Assembly: GCF_003864295.1 (NCBI RefSeq)
Contig: NZ_BDQK01000004.1
Location: 1-47,382 of the forward strand
Reading direction: 5' to 3'
DNA length: 47,382 bases
From: Aphanothece sacrum FPU1
GTDB taxonomy: Bacteria; Cyanobacteriota; Cyanobacteriia; Cyanobacteriales; Microcystaceae
Made by a program: the position numbers and the translations under genes. Below are positions 25,037 to 34,733 of this stretch, one piece after another. Within the stretch, counting starts at the first letter, position 1; each line of letters starts with the position of its first letter. The notes below the pieces were generated by a model. It searched no databases, had not been told where the DNA came from, and saw only the letters and a program-made list of their open reading frames with translations.

Positions 25037-26254
25037 ATGAGCGATGAAGTTTTAATCAAAGTTGAAAATGTCTCGAAAAAGTTTTGTCGTGATCTCAAAA
25101 GATCTCTGTGGTACGGCGTTCAAGATATTACTTCTGAAGTGACAGGAAGTAAATACGAACGTGAATTACGAAAAGATGAATTTTGGTCAGTTAATAATAT
25201 TTCTTTTGAGTTGCGTCGAGGAGAATGTTTAGGATTAATTGGCCCAAATGGTGCAGGTAAAAGTACCTTATTAAAAATACTTAATGGCTTAATTAAACCC
25301 GACAAAGGCAGAATTGAAATTCGAGGAAGAATTGGCTCTTTAATTGAACTTAGTGCTGGATTTAACCCCATTTTAACGGGACGAGAAAATATCTATAGTC
25401 GAGGAGCAATTTTAGGATTTTCAACAAAAGAAATTGATAAAAAACTTGATGCTATTATTGATTTTTCTGAATTAGAAGAGTTTATTGATTCTCCAGTGGT
25501 TAATTATAGTTCGGGGATGCAAGTTAGATTAGGTTTTGCGGTTGCGTCTCAGATGGAACCAGATGTTTTACTATTAGATGAAGTCTTAGCGGTTGGAGAT
25601 GTAGGGTTTCGTGCTAAATGTTTTAATTCAATTCAAAAAATGATTCAGAATGCGGCGGTGGTTTTAGTGTCTCATAGTATGCCGCAAATTAGTCGTGTAT
25701 CTTCTGATATTATCGTTATGAATCATGGGGTATGTGAGTTTCAGGGTAATGATGTAGCTAAGGGAATTGATCAATTTTATAGTTATTTTTCTGGCGAAGA
25801 AGCAATGGTTGCGGGTAGTGGTAAAGCTGTCATTCATGAAGTTGAACTTGCTACTAAATCTGAAAAAAATATTGAAAGTATCAACTATTTAGATGAATTA
25901 ACGATTAATATTAGTTGTACAGTCAATGCGAATATATCCAAATTTTGTGTTGTTGTTAAAATCATTAGTCAAGAGTTAGATGATATTGCTTACTGTAATT
26001 CTTTCTTTAATGGTATTAATTTTACTAATACTGGAGAAAAAATGCAAGTTTCTTTGAATATAGGCACAGTCAATTTAACTCCTGGTTGTTATAAATTAAC
26101 ACTTATTATTGCTGAAGAAAATAATGCAGAAGAATTATGTTTATACAGCAATATAAAACCCTTTAGAGTTGTAGGTAAATTTTATTGTGGAGCGCGTATA
26201 CAATTGTGGGCTGATTGGAATATTGAAACATTAAATAAGGCAAATAATCAATGA
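25037..26254 (+). CDS. Wzt-like ABC transporter ATPase for surface polysaccharide
   Basis: This encodes 405 residues. The N-terminal ABC domain has Walker A GPNGAGKST (69-77), signature VNYSSGMQVRLG near 155, Walker B VLLLDEVLAVGD and the switch His in VSHSM. This is the pattern of polysaccharide/O-antigen exporters (TagH/KpsT/Wzt). Residues about 270-395 form a Wzt C-terminal beta-sandwich, which in O-antigen systems recognises the glycan end cap. The ATPase works with a Wzm-type permease at the inner membrane, but no permease gene is adjacent. The stop overlaps a truncated downstream gene (ATGA at 26251). Confidence 0.87.
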   Translation: MSDEVLIKVENVSKKFCRDLKRSLWYGVQDITSEVTGSKYERELRKDEFWSVNNISFELRRGECLGLIGPNGAGKSTLLKILNGLIKPDKGRIEIRGRIGSLIELSAGFNPILTGRENIYSRGAILGFSTKEIDKKLDAIIDFSELEEFIDSPVVNYSSGMQVRLGFAVASQMEPDVLLLDEVLAVGDVGFRAKCFNSIQKMIQNAAVVLVSHSMPQISRVSSDIIVMNHGVCEFQGNDVAKGIDQFYSYFSGEEAMVAGSGKAVIHEVELATKSEKNIESINYLDELTINISCTVNANISKFCVVVKIISQELDDIAYCNSFFNGINFTNTGEKMQVSLNIGTVNLTPGCYKLTLIIAEENNAEELCLYSNIKPFRVVGKFYCGARIQLWADWNIETLNKANNQ

Positions 26255-26328
26255 ATCAAATCAATACTTATTCATTTCAAGACTTACCAAATAAGGAGGG
26301 TTCTACTGGACTTACTATGCTAAACTAA
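26251..26328 (+). pseudogene. Truncated gene cut by a palindromic element
   Basis: An ATG overlapping the ABC ATPase stop (ATGA) opens MNQINTYSFQDLPNKEGSTG and ends after 25 codons. From 26299 the sequence is a dispersed repeat, so only the first 16 or so codons are original. The coupling indicates it was the next gene of the glycan-export operon; its identity cannot be told. Confidence 0.5.
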
Positions 26329-26460
26329 TAATTAATAAAAGGCTAAAGCCTTATACTATAGAAACAAAGTCCGACGAGCGCGGACTAACTTCTAGGTTGC
26401 GTAGGCAACCTTAGTTTTTATAGTTTAACTATGAACGAGTTAAAGTCTATTTTTCGGAAT
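26299..26460. repeat. Palindromic element, 39370-type, one end lost
   Basis: It begins GGTTCTACTGGACTTACTAT at 26299 and shares long stretches with 39370-39684 (GCTAAACTAATAATTAATAA; AACTATGAACGAGTTAAAGT). It contains hairpins AAAGGCTAAAGCCTT, AGTCCGACGAGCGCGGACT and GGTTGCGTAGGCAACC. The matching right end is missing; the endonuclease V gene starts directly after. Confidence 0.75.
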
Positions 26461-26466
26461 TAGTCA

Positions 26467-27132
26467 ATGAAAATTAACGCTAATTTTTTATTACCTCAAT
26501 CTCTTGAAGATGCTAAAATAATTCAAGATGAACTTAGAAAAAAAGTTATCACAGAAGATCAACTTGAAAAGGTTGATTATGTGGCGGGTGTTGATGTCGG
26601 ATTTGAGGATAATTATCAACTGACAAAAGCGGCTGTTATTGTCTTAAGTTTCCCTGAATTAAAATTAGTAGAAAGTCAAACAGCAGTTATTTCTACTACT
26701 TTTCCTTATGTTCCAGGTTTTCTCTCTTTTCGAGAAATTCCTGCCCTGTTAAAAGCACTAGAAAAACTCAAAACTATACCTAATATTATTTTATGTGATG
26801 GACAAGGAATTGCCCATCCCCGTCGCTTAGGAATTGCCTCTCATTTAGGGGTATTAATTGATGTTCCTACTATTGGGGTAGCTAAATCTTTATTCATTGG
26901 TAAACATGAAGAAATTCCCCTAGAAAAAGGCAGTTGGAAACCCTTAATTGATCAAGGTGAAGTTATTGGGGCAGTCTTGCGATCTCGCACGAATGTTAAA
27001 CCGATTTATGTATCTATTGGTCATAAAATTAGTTTACCTACTGCCCTTAATTATGTTATGGGTTGTTTGACAAAATATCGTTTACCAGAAACAACTCGTT
27101 TAGCGGATAAATTAGCCTCAGAAAAAGCTTAA
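26467..27132 (+). CDS. nfi: Endonuclease V
   Basis: This encodes 221 residues. Nfi cleaves the second phosphodiester bond 3' of deoxyinosine, starting repair of deaminated adenine. The family signature is clear: YVAGVDVGF with catalytic Asp43, the wedge region TTFPYVPGFLSFREIPALL that reads the lesion, LCDGQGIAHPRRLGIASHLG with the second Asp, and TIGVAKS. Length is normal (about 220). The ATG at 26467 lies only a few bases past a palindromic element, so its native promoter may have been altered by the insertion. It is convergent with the NADAR gene (1 bp between stops). Confidence 0.92.
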   Translation: MKINANFLLPQSLEDAKIIQDELRKKVITEDQLEKVDYVAGVDVGFEDNYQLTKAAVIVLSFPELKLVESQTAVISTTFPYVPGFLSFREIPALLKALEKLKTIPNIILCDGQGIAHPRRLGIASHLGVLIDVPTIGVAKSLFIGKHEEIPLEKGSWKPLIDQGEVIGAVLRSRTNVKPIYVSIGHKISLPTALNYVMGCLTKYRLPETTRLADKLASEKA

Positions 27133-27133
27133 T

Positions 27134-27601
27134 TTAAGTTTGATCACGTATTTGTTCACGAATTTCCATCAATAACTCACCCAATCTATTCATTCCTTTT
27201 CCATCTCCACCATCTCCCCAATATCTGTCATTTTTTGTATGTTCAATGAGCTTAACATCGCCTGTTGCTAATAATTTCTCTTTTAAGTCAGGATGTTGAG
27301 TAAATTTGGCGTATAGTGCCTCTCCCATCACATCATCTTTTACCACTTCCCAGTCTCGACGGAGGGGACGGCCCCTATCACGTCCAATCTCAGCCGCTTC
27401 TGATGCTGTTAGTGCTTGTCGCACTTCTTCTTCATGGGGAGTATTAACAAACTTTTGAGCTTGAAAATAATGTTCTGTCGTCGGCCAAATTTTACCTTTT
27501 AAAGAAATCTCATAGGGTGCAAAGTTGGAGAAAAAACCATAAGGTTTGTTAATGTGATAAAACTTTATAGACTCATTACTACCAACTTTTTGATTGTCCA
27601 T
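27134..27601 (-). CDS. NADAR family (YbiA-like) N-glycosidase
   Basis: This encodes 155 residues. FYHINKPYGFFSNFAPYEIS, then KIWPTTEHYFQAQKF, and the end NDRYWGDGGDGKGMNRLGEL are the conserved blocks of the NADAR/YbiA (DUF1768) family. Members hydrolyse reactive riboflavin intermediates, and others remove ADP-ribose from nucleobases. The catalytic Glu lies in TEHYFQ and the Trp/Gly cluster in the C-terminal motif. The gene is 15 bp downstream of aroC on the same strand, so the two are probably co-transcribed. Which substrate applies cannot be told from sequence. Confidence 0.88.
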   Translation of the reverse strand: MDNQKVGSNESIKFYHINKPYGFFSNFAPYEISLKGKIWPTTEHYFQAQKFVNTPHEEEVRQALTASEAAEIGRDRGRPLRRDWEVVKDDVMGEALYAKFTQHPDLKEKLLATGDVKLIEHTKNDRYWGDGGDGKGMNRLGELLMEIREQIRDQT

Positions 27602-27616
27602 ATTCTAATTTTATTT

Positions 27617-28708
27617 CTATTCTAAAACCCCACATTGTCCCCGGAAACGTAATAAATGATCGCATAAAACTAAAGCCACCATTGCTTCTACCATCGGTAC
27701 AGCGCGAGGCAATACACAAGGATCATGTCTTCCTTTAGCTGCTAAGGTAGTTTCTTCTTTATTTAAAGTGACAGTTTTTTGTTCTTTGCCAATAGTAGCA
27801 GTGGGTTTAAATGCAACTCTAATAATAATATTTTCGCCGTTACTAATACCTCCTTGAATGCCTCCAGAACGATTCGTAACTGTGCGAATTTCTCCATTAT
27901 CATCAAGATAAAATTCGTCATTATGTTCACTTCCTGTCAATAAAGTTCCGTCAAATCCTGATCCAATTTCAAAGCCTTTACTCGCCGGAAGAGACATGAC
28001 AGCTTTAGCTAAATCGGCCTCTAATTTATCAAAAACAGGTTCTCCTAACCCTTTAGGAACATAACGGGCCACACATTCTACTACTCCTCCAATAGAGTCT
28101 TGATCTCGTCGAGTTTGATCAATGAGATCAATCATTTTTTCAGCCATTTCTGTATCGGGACAACGAACAATATTACTTTCAACTTGTTCGAGGGTAACAG
28201 TATTAGGATCGATCACCCCTTCTAAATTTTTAATGCGTTTGACATAACCTACAATTTCAACATTAGCAACTTGTTTTAGTATTTTTTTCGCGATCGCCCC
28301 GGCCGCCACTCGTCCGATAGTTTCCCTAGCTGAAGATCTGCCCCCTCCTTGCCAGTTACGGATACCATATTTCGCCTCATAAGTAGCATCCGCATGAGAC
28401 GGACGAAACTTGAGAGACATTTCATCATAATCTTGCGATCGCGCGTCTTGATTACGGACTAAAATAGCAATGGGAGTCCCTAGGGTTTTTCCTTCAAAGA
28501 CACCTGATAGAATCTCACAAATATCGGCTTCTCGACGGGGGGTGGTAATTTTGCTTTGTCCAGGACGACGACGATCTAAGTCAAATTGTATCTCAGTCTC
28601 TGTGATCTCTAAGCGTGGGGGACATCCATCAATGATCACTCCGACTCCACCGCCGTGAGATTCTCCAAAAGTGGTAATGCGAAATAACTGCCCGAAGGTA
28701 TTACCCAT
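27617..28708 (-). CDS. aroC: Chorismate synthase
   Basis: This encodes 363 residues. AroC converts 5-enolpyruvylshikimate-3-phosphate to chorismate using reduced FMN, the last shikimate step toward aromatic amino acids and quinones. [20 protein letters not shown] is the classic N-terminus. [37 protein letters not shown] and [13 protein letters not shown] are the family signatures, with the active-site His in ESHGG and RPSHAD. Length is normal. It is transcribed away from sir, across a 315-bp gap, with the NADAR gene downstream. Confidence 0.96.
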   Translation of the reverse strand: MGNTFGQLFRITTFGESHGGGVGVIIDGCPPRLEITETEIQFDLDRRRPGQSKITTPRREADICEILSGVFEGKTLGTPIAILVRNQDARSQDYDEMSLKFRPSHADATYEAKYGIRNWQGGGRSSARETIGRVAAGAIAKKILKQVANVEIVGYVKRIKNLEGVIDPNTVTLEQVESNIVRCPDTEMAEKMIDLIDQTRRDQDSIGGVVECVARYVPKGLGEPVFDKLEADLAKAVMSLPASKGFEIGSGFDGTLLTGSEHNDEFYLDDNGEIRTVTNRSGGIQGGISNGENIIIRVAFKPTATIGKEQKTVTLNKEETTLAAKGRHDPCVLPRAVPMVEAMVALVLCDHLLRFRGQCGVLE

Positions 28709-29023
28709 AAATCTGTATCGATATTAATTGTCCTTTATTTTACCATAGTGTTTCATGACTCATTCTCTCAATTTTATTGATTCTTCATAGCATAATTTTA
28801 CTTGATTTTTGAGAAACGAAGGATTTATTTTTCTTACTTGAAAGAGTTAGTTAAATCTGATTCATATTCAGAGAATAAAGTCAATCATTTATCTCAAGAA
28901 TGTCACATTTTTTAAAGAATCAAAAAGGATTAAAAAGGCTAAAATAGAGAGTATAGCTCAAAATAGGCCTGAGTAATTCGCCAGCAGATCTAATTTGTCC
29001 CGTGTTTAATTAATTTTATCGCA
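28709..29023. other. Divergent promoter region, aroC/sir
   Basis: This 315-bp AT-rich gap separates two divergent genes and must contain both promoters. I could not identify a convincing NtcA box, CysR-type site or riboswitch. No reading frame of note is present. Confidence 0.4.
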
Positions 29024-30946
29024 ATGGTTAAAACTCCCATTTCACCAACCCACAAAGTGTCTAAAGTAGAAGGCCTTAAAGAGAAAAGTAACTTTTTAAG
29101 AGAGCCACTAGCAACTGAGCTTTTAGAAGATACTACCCATTTTACAGAAGATGCCACTCAAATACTAAAGTTTCATGGCTCTTATCAACAAGATAACCGA
29201 GATAATCGAGTTAAAGGACAAGAAAAAGATTATCAAATGATGTTGCGAACCAGGAACCCTGGGGGATTTATTCCCGCGCAACTCTATTTAACTTTAGATC
29301 GTCTCAGTGATGAGTATGGAAATCATACCTTAAGGGTGACAACTCGTCAGGGATTTCAATTACACGGAATTTTGAAAAAAAATCTGAAAGCAGCGATCGC
29401 GGCCATTGTCAAAAGTATGGGATCAACTTTAGGGGCTTGTGGCGATCTTAATCGCAATGTCATGGCCCCACCTGCCCCTTACAAAAATCGTAGAGAATAT
29501 CAATACGCCTGGGAATACGCTGATAAAATTGCTGATTTATTACGACCCCAAACAGGAGCTTACTACGAAATTTGGCTCGATGGGGAAAAATTCCTCAGTG
29601 GGGAAGAAGCCCCAGAAGTCAAAGCCGCTAGACAACAAAATGGGCATGGAACTACCTTTGTGGACAAAGAAGAACCTATCTACGGGGAACATTATATGCC
29701 CCGTAAATTCAAATGTTCTGTTACTGTCCCTGGAGACAACTCCATTGATGTCTATACCCATGATGTCAGTTTAGTGGTGATCACCAACAATGAGGGAGAA
29801 CTACAAGGGTTTAACGTCTTGGCCGGGGGAGGCATGGGACGTACCCATAATAAAGAAGAAAGCTTCCCCCGTTTGGCTGATCCCATCGGATATGTGGCTA
29901 AAAAAGATATTTATGCCTTGATGAAGGCCATTGTCGCCACTCAACGGGACTACGGCGATCGCTTCAACCGTCGTCATGCCCGCATGAAATATCTCATCGA
30001 AGATTGGGGAGTCGAAAAATTCCGCACCCAAGTTGAACAATATTTCGGTCAACCTATTGAACCCTTTAAACCCCTCCCTGACTGGAAATATGAGGATTAT
30101 CTGGGTTGGAACGAACAAGGAGATGGTAAACTCTTTTTTGGTCTATCCATTGAAAATGGCCGGGTCAAAGATGAGGGAACTTTTCAACTGAAAACCGCCC
30201 TTAAACAGATTGTGACGCAATTTCAATTACCGATGCGTCTGACGGCCAATCATAACCTAATTTTTTATGACATTGACCCGGATCACAAAAATGCGATCGA
30301 AACAATTTTTAACAATTGTGGGGTCGTTACGGTAGCTGAAAAAATCGATCCTCTGACCCGCTATTCCATGGCCTGTCCAGCTTTACCGACTTGTGGTCTA
30401 GCCATTACCGAATCAGAACGGGCTTTACCGGGGATTATTGAGGGAATTCGTACCCTTCTCAACGAATTAGACTTAGGATCAGAAGAAATCGTCATTCGCA
30501 TGACAGGTTGTCCTAATGGTTGCGCCCGGCCTTATATGGCAGAATTAGGCTTTGTGGGCAGTGGCCCCGAAGCTTACCAAATTTGGTTAGGAGGAACTCC
30601 AAATCAAACTCAATTAGCCCAAGCTTACATTGAAAAGTTACCCCATAAGGAGATCGAAAGATTTTTAGAGCCTCTATTCGCCTATTTTAAGCAAGATAGG
30701 GTAGCGGGGGAAAGTTTTGGTGAATTTTGCAGTCGAGTAGGATTGGAGGCGTTACGGGGGTTTAGTGAGACGTATCAACCCATAGAACGAGTAAAACTTA
30801 TTAAACCTCGACGTATTCGTAAACATCAGCATCGGGTTAGTGTTCCTGATGAGATGTTTGTTCAGCTAAAAGAAGTATCTGAAAAAGAAGCAAGGGCCAT
30901 GAATCAAATTGTCAAAGAAGCTTTAGAAGCTTACTTTGCTAAATAA
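29024..30946 (+). CDS. sir: Ferredoxin-sulfite reductase
   Basis: This encodes 640 residues. Sir reduces sulfite to sulfide with six electrons from ferredoxin, using siroheme coupled to a 4Fe-4S cluster. The cluster ligands are visible in [20 protein letters not shown] (C-x5-C) and [11 protein letters not shown] (C-x3-C). The N-terminal ferritin-like repeat region carries [20 protein letters not shown] and [13 protein letters not shown], typical of this family. The last 45 residues (after RRIRKHQ) read [20 protein letters not shown] ... [10 protein letters not shown], which resembles a ribbon-helix-helix DNA-binding fold; plant chloroplast Sir also binds DNA. Nitrite reductase is the alternative, but overall sequence and length favour sulfite reductase. 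Confidence 0.92.
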   Translation: MVKTPISPTHKVSKVEGLKEKSNFLREPLATELLEDTTHFTEDATQILKFHGSYQQDNRDNRVKGQEKDYQMMLRTRNPGGFIPAQLYLTLDRLSDEYGNHTLRVTTRQGFQLHGILKKNLKAAIAAIVKSMGSTLGACGDLNRNVMAPPAPYKNRREYQYAWEYADKIADLLRPQTGAYYEIWLDGEKFLSGEEAPEVKAARQQNGHGTTFVDKEEPIYGEHYMPRKFKCSVTVPGDNSIDVYTHDVSLVVITNNEGELQGFNVLAGGGMGRTHNKEESFPRLADPIGYVAKKDIYALMKAIVATQRDYGDRFNRRHARMKYLIEDWGVEKFRTQVEQYFGQPIEPFKPLPDWKYEDYLGWNEQGDGKLFFGLSIENGRVKDEGTFQLKTALKQIVTQFQLPMRLTANHNLIFYDIDPDHKNAIETIFNNCGVVTVAEKIDPLTRYSMACPALPTCGLAITESERALPGIIEGIRTLLNELDLGSEEIVIRMTGCPNGCARPYMAELGFVGSGPEAYQIWLGGTPNQTQLAQAYIEKLPHKEIERFLEPLFAYFKQDRVAGESFGEFCSRVGLEALRGFSETYQPIERVKLIKPRRIRKHQHRVSVPDEMFVQLKEVSEKEARAMNQIVKEALEAYFAK

Positions 30947-31036
30947 GTCTAGGAAATACTCACTAGCAGTATCTTTAGGGTCAATTAATCAATTGATCCT
31001 AACAAAACACTCAATATCTAATTAACCTCTTAAACT

Positions 31037-31216
31037 ATGACAATTTCCAAAATTTTTATTCTCACCGCTTTAGCCATCGTGATCTTTAAGTTTATTGCTT
31101 CTTTATTTGGTCAAGGAAATTTACCTTGGTTAAATAAACTGGTGACAGCAATTTTAGGCATTTTTATTACCTTTGAGTTATTTCAACTCAGTCAAGTTTT
31201 CCTGACAAAATTATAA
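31037..31216 (+). CDS. Small two-helix membrane protein
   Basis: This encodes 59 residues from the ATG at 31037, starting MTISKIFILTALAIVIFKFI. Two hydrophobic segments (about 4-22 and 37-55) are separated by a short polar loop (GQGNLPWLNK). It lies between sir and the glycosyltransferase-type gene, in the same direction. I do not recognise it, but codon use and the two clean membrane helices suggest a real gene. The rest of the 394-bp gap shows nothing else. Confidence 0.5.
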   Translation: MTISKIFILTALAIVIFKFIASLFGQGNLPWLNKLVTAILGIFITFELFQLSQVFLTKL

Positions 31217-31340
31217 CTGGTTAATAACTTCAGTTCTTGTCTAATAATTTAGGGTTCAAACTCGGATATAATTAAGTTGAGTTTGACTCCTTACTTAGTT
31301 AAATCAACTCAGAATATTTGTAAATTAGGAGATAATTAGG

Positions 31341-32351
31341 ATGGTCTTACGAGGGATTTATACTTTAGCAAATGATGTTGTTTATGATCAACTCATTGCC
31401 CTTCTTAATAGTATTGAAGTCAATGTTAGTGCTAATATTCCGATCTATGTCATTCCCTTTGACGAGCGAATTAGTCGAATAAAAGCAGAAATTTATACCC
31501 GATCCAATGTTAAATTATTTGATAGTCAATCTTCGATAGAAAAATGGGAAAATTTTGCTCAAAATGTTTGGGAAACATTTCCTGAAGAGAAGAAAGAAAA
31601 ATTCAGTCTTCCTGCTTGGGGAAAAGGTCATCATCGTAAATTTATGGCTTTTGATGGCCCTTTAGATAAGTTTGTTTATTATGATGCAGATAGTTTAGGA
31701 ATGAAGCCATTAACAAACCTATTTGAAAAATTAGAAACCTATGATTTTGTATTCGATGATTGGGAACATCGTAAACCCGATATAAAAGCGGCCCTCGATA
31801 TTAATTTAATTATGCAAACAGGTATTTATCAAGAAAAAGAAATTAGACAAAAATTACATTGTTCTAGTTTTTTTGCCTCTGGTCAAGGTATTTTTAATGA
31901 CGAAGAATTAATGATATTACAAACAAAGCTAATCGAAGATCAAGAGATTAATTGGGTTTCTCGCTGGTGGGATGATGCCTTTTTATTCAATTATATGACC
32001 TTACGTTCTGATTACTCTATTTATAATTTTACCCAAAGTCCTGATGGAAAAGATAGAACGGGAAACTGTGCAGATTCTGATCCTTTTGTCAATATTGATA
32101 ATGTTTTGTACAATGAACAAGGATTAAAACCCATTCATCGTATTCATTATATGAACTATTCATCTAAAAATTTTGCTCGTTTATGTCAAGGAGAAGATGT
32201 TAATATTAGATATCAAGACATCTTTTTACACTATCGTTTTTTGAAAAATCCAGAACAAAAACCTAAACAATTAAATCCGGCAAGTTCTTTAACTAAAGCA
32301 ACCCGAAAATTAGAAGGATTTGTTAGTAAAATTAAACGTACATTATCTTAG
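31341..32351 (+). CDS. Glycosyltransferase-like protein (GT-A type)
   Basis: This encodes 336 residues. MVLRGIYTLANDVVYDQLIA, then IPIYVIPFDERI, then KFVYYDADSLGM resemble a GT-A fold with a DxD metal/nucleotide-sugar motif at Asp115-Asp117. Related cyanobacterial proteins are known only as an uncharacterised family. AGGAG sits upstream of the ATG. The gene is followed 12 bp later by a GT2 glycosyltransferase, so both probably act in the same glycan pathway. Donor and acceptor are unknown, and a catalytic role is likely but not certain. Confidence 0.65.
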   Translation: MVLRGIYTLANDVVYDQLIALLNSIEVNVSANIPIYVIPFDERISRIKAEIYTRSNVKLFDSQSSIEKWENFAQNVWETFPEEKKEKFSLPAWGKGHHRKFMAFDGPLDKFVYYDADSLGMKPLTNLFEKLETYDFVFDDWEHRKPDIKAALDINLIMQTGIYQEKEIRQKLHCSSFFASGQGIFNDEELMILQTKLIEDQEINWVSRWWDDAFLFNYMTLRSDYSIYNFTQSPDGKDRTGNCADSDPFVNIDNVLYNEQGLKPIHRIHYMNYSSKNFARLCQGEDVNIRYQDIFLHYRFLKNPEQKPKQLNPASSLTKATRKLEGFVSKIKRTLS

Positions 32352-32363
32352 ATTATTAATTCT

Positions 32364-33353
32364 ATGACTAAAGTTAGTGTTTGTATTCCCACTTACAACC
32401 GAGCAAATTTTCTCATTTATTCAGTTCAAAGTGTTCTTAATCAAACATATCAAGATTTTGAATTGATTATTTGTGATGATGGGTCTTCTGACAACACTTC
32501 TGAAATTATTGCCAAATTTCAAGACTCAAGAATTCGCTATATTAAACACCATCAAAATCTAGGTCGTAGTCGCAATATGCGTTCAGGATTTGACGCATCT
32601 GAAGGCAATTATTTTATTAAATTTGATGATGATGACGCTTTAACCCCTGAATTTTTAGCCAAAACAGTATCGATTTTAGATAATAATAAAACAGTAGATT
32701 TTGTTTGTACAAATCATTGGATTATTAATCAAAATCATGATAAAATAGAGTCAGCAACTCAAGAAAATACTACAAAATGGGGTAAAGATAAAATAGGAAT
32801 AGGTATTATTAATGATCTTGAATGGCAAACATTTTATCATCAAAGTTTACAAGTAGGGTCAACTTTATTTCGTCGTTCCTGTTTAGCAGAAGTAGATTAT
32901 ATGCGTCCCGAAGCAGATGGATGTGAAGATTTTGATCTATTAGTTCGGTTAGCATTAGCAGGAAAACAAGGCTATTTTTTACCAGAATTTTTAATGGAAT
33001 ATCGTTTTCATGGGGGACAAACTAGCTTAAAACAAAACTTACACTTTCTCAAAGCTAAAGTATTTTGTATCAACAGTTATCAATTTAAAGATTCCCAATT
33101 AGAAGCCAAACGTATTATTAAATTAGCCCAAGCTCAACAAGATTTAGGACTAAGATTAATTGAACAAGGAAACACAAAAGAAGGACGAACATTATTACAA
33201 CAATCTAATCAAATATTAGGCAGTTCTAAACGAGGGAATCTAGGCATAATTATCTCTTATTTACCCCAAAATCTTCGTGAGATAATGTTCCAAAGTTTCC
33301 GTAAAATGCGACCAAAAGATTATACAGAACAAGTGCGTTCTCAAACCTTGTAG
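32364..33353 (+). CDS. Family 2 glycosyltransferase
   Basis: This encodes 329 residues. MTKVSVCIPTYNRANFLIYS, then FELIICDDGSSDNTSEIIAK (Asp38-Asp39 nucleotide binding), then YFIKFDDDDALTPEFL (DxD metal site) and DGCEDFDLLVRLALAG (ED acceptor region) are textbook GT2 motifs. It transfers sugars from nucleotide donors to a growing glycan at the cytoplasmic face. The C-terminal third is helical and may contact a partner. The stop codon TAG at 33351-33353 is formed by the first bases of the palindromic element that starts at 33351, so the native C-terminus may have been changed by the insertion. Confidence 0.87.
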   Translation: MTKVSVCIPTYNRANFLIYSVQSVLNQTYQDFELIICDDGSSDNTSEIIAKFQDSRIRYIKHHQNLGRSRNMRSGFDASEGNYFIKFDDDDALTPEFLAKTVSILDNNKTVDFVCTNHWIINQNHDKIESATQENTTKWGKDKIGIGIINDLEWQTFYHQSLQVGSTLFRRSCLAEVDYMRPEADGCEDFDLLVRLALAGKQGYFLPEFLMEYRFHGGQTSLKQNLHFLKAKVFCINSYQFKDSQLEAKRIIKLAQAQQDLGLRLIEQGNTKEGRTLLQQSNQILGSSKRGNLGIIISYLPQNLREIMFQSFRKMRPKDYTEQVRSQTL

Positions 33354-33460
33354 GGGTCAACGGCCGTCATTAGTGTCAACTTAGTCCCAAACGCCGACAG
33401 GCTAAAGCCTGTGGCTATACCAACGAAGTCCGACGAGCGCGGACTTTGTGTAAAATTAGC

Positions 33461-34733
33461 CTGGCGTGGGGACATAAAAATCTATAAGCTAGACTTAATC
33501 AGGGATATAGCCCGTCGTCCTCGTCGATAATAGGCGCGTTTTTCGGGGCTTAATTGCATTAATGCCTGGGCTTCAACGGTAAATAAATCACAAGAGTCAA
33601 CCCAATCTTTTCCATGAAGACCGATATAAAAGTTACTGTGTCTCCGTCGCATTTTCTTGTTTTTTCTGACTCTCCCCACATATTTTGCCAATCCTTTCTC
33701 TTTAATAATTTTTCCAGAAAATGTTGCCATTGAATAAGCTAGAGTAATCAATATAATTAAGGAAGTAAGGCGATGTCCTGTTAATTTCGTTCTTTCTAAA
33801 TCATAACCACCTTTCTTAAAATCCCGAAACATTTCCTCAATACAAAATCTCTTTTTATAAGCGTCAATCGTCTCATCAATACTGGTTAAATTTGTGATAA
33901 TAAACCAAGCTTCTTTTGTCTCTATTCCTCTATACTTCTTTTTCCATTTCGCCACTATATTACTGCCTATAAATCCTTTTGTTTTCGTAACTTTAACTCC
34001 TTGATAAAATAAAGACATTCCTGAAGATAATCCTAAATCTTTTAGTCGCGTCCACATTTCCTTTTCTACTTCAATATAGTTGCTTTTCTTCAATCTGAGT
34101 GCATAATAAACTCTTTTTTGTCCATGTAACCATTTTGCTAGTTCAACTGAGCAGAATTCTCTATCCCCTAAGACAACTATTTTATATTCTTTTAGAAAGA
34201 GTAATATTCGGGCTAATATACTTTTCTGTGTGTCAAAGTTACTATTACCGATGTGATCTAGCAACTCAAAATATAAGGGAATTCCTCTATTATCAATTAC
34301 CAGACTTACCATCAAAATATTAATCAACCCCCATTGGGTTCTATCTATGGCAATATGTAAGACATCTCCTGTACTAAATGATTGCTTTAACCACTGTTTT
34401 ATGATAGGTATCCATACTCCTTCAATTGTCAAACAAGGAATCTCGAAAAACCGTTTTAACTTTTTTCTCTTACTTTCAAATAAAATGGGACTGGGAAAAT
34501 AACTAGCTAACTCATAAAACCTAATTTTCCTATATACTTGCACTAATTCTATCATGATTAACAGTATTAAATATTCCGATTTTTTCAGATACTTTGTTAA
34601 ATGGTTGTTATAAATTTCTGGTAACATTTTGGGTTTAGACGGCGATCGCTAAAAAAAGAACATTTTCTTTTTACCATGTTTTGCTCTTTTCGTCATCTGG
34701 TAAGGCTTTCAGGGTTTCATGTCCCCACGCCAG
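33461..34733 (-). mobile_element. IS4-type insertion sequence with 9-bp target duplication
   Basis: Terminal inverted repeats CTGGCGTGGGGACAT (33461-33475) and ATGTCCCCACGCCAG (34719-34733) are perfect over 15 bp. They are flanked by a direct duplication AAAATTAGC at 33452-33460 and 34734-34742. Total length is 1273 bp, with one intact transposase gene. Perfect ends and duplication indicate a recent, complete insertion. Confidence 0.95.
33482..34627 (-). CDS. IS4 family transposase
   Basis: This encodes 381 residues. The DDE catalytic triad is visible as Asp95 (HIAIDRTQW), Asp155 (VVLGDREF) and Glu264 within the IS4-type Y-x2-R-x3-E-x6-K motif (Tyr257, Arg260, Glu264, Lys271). The enzyme excises and inserts the element by a cut-and-paste mechanism. 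The reading frame is uninterrupted and fills the element between its inverted repeats, so the IS is probably active. A strongly basic C-terminus (YYRRGRRAI) is typical. Confidence 0.93.
   Translation of the reverse strand: MLPEIYNNHLTKYLKKSEYLILLIMIELVQVYRKIRFYELASYFPSPILFESKRKKLKRFFEIPCLTIEGVWIPIIKQWLKQSFSTGDVLHIAIDRTQWGLINILMVSLVIDNRGIPLYFELLDHIGNSNFDTQKSILARILLFLKEYKIVVLGDREFCSVELAKWLHGQKRVYYALRLKKSNYIEVEKEMWTRLKDLGLSSGMSLFYQGVKVTKTKGFIGSNIVAKWKKKYRGIETKEAWFIITNLTSIDETIDAYKKRFCIEEMFRDFKKGGYDLERTKLTGHRLTSLIILITLAYSMATFSGKIIKEKGLAKYVGRVRKNKKMRRRHSNFYIGLHGKDWVDSCDLFTVEAQALMQLSPEKRAYYRRGRRAISLIKSSL

Noticed and set aside
27134-28708. Defence island around the NADAR gene
   Set aside because: The neighbours are aroC and endonuclease V, ordinary housekeeping genes; no defence partner is visible.
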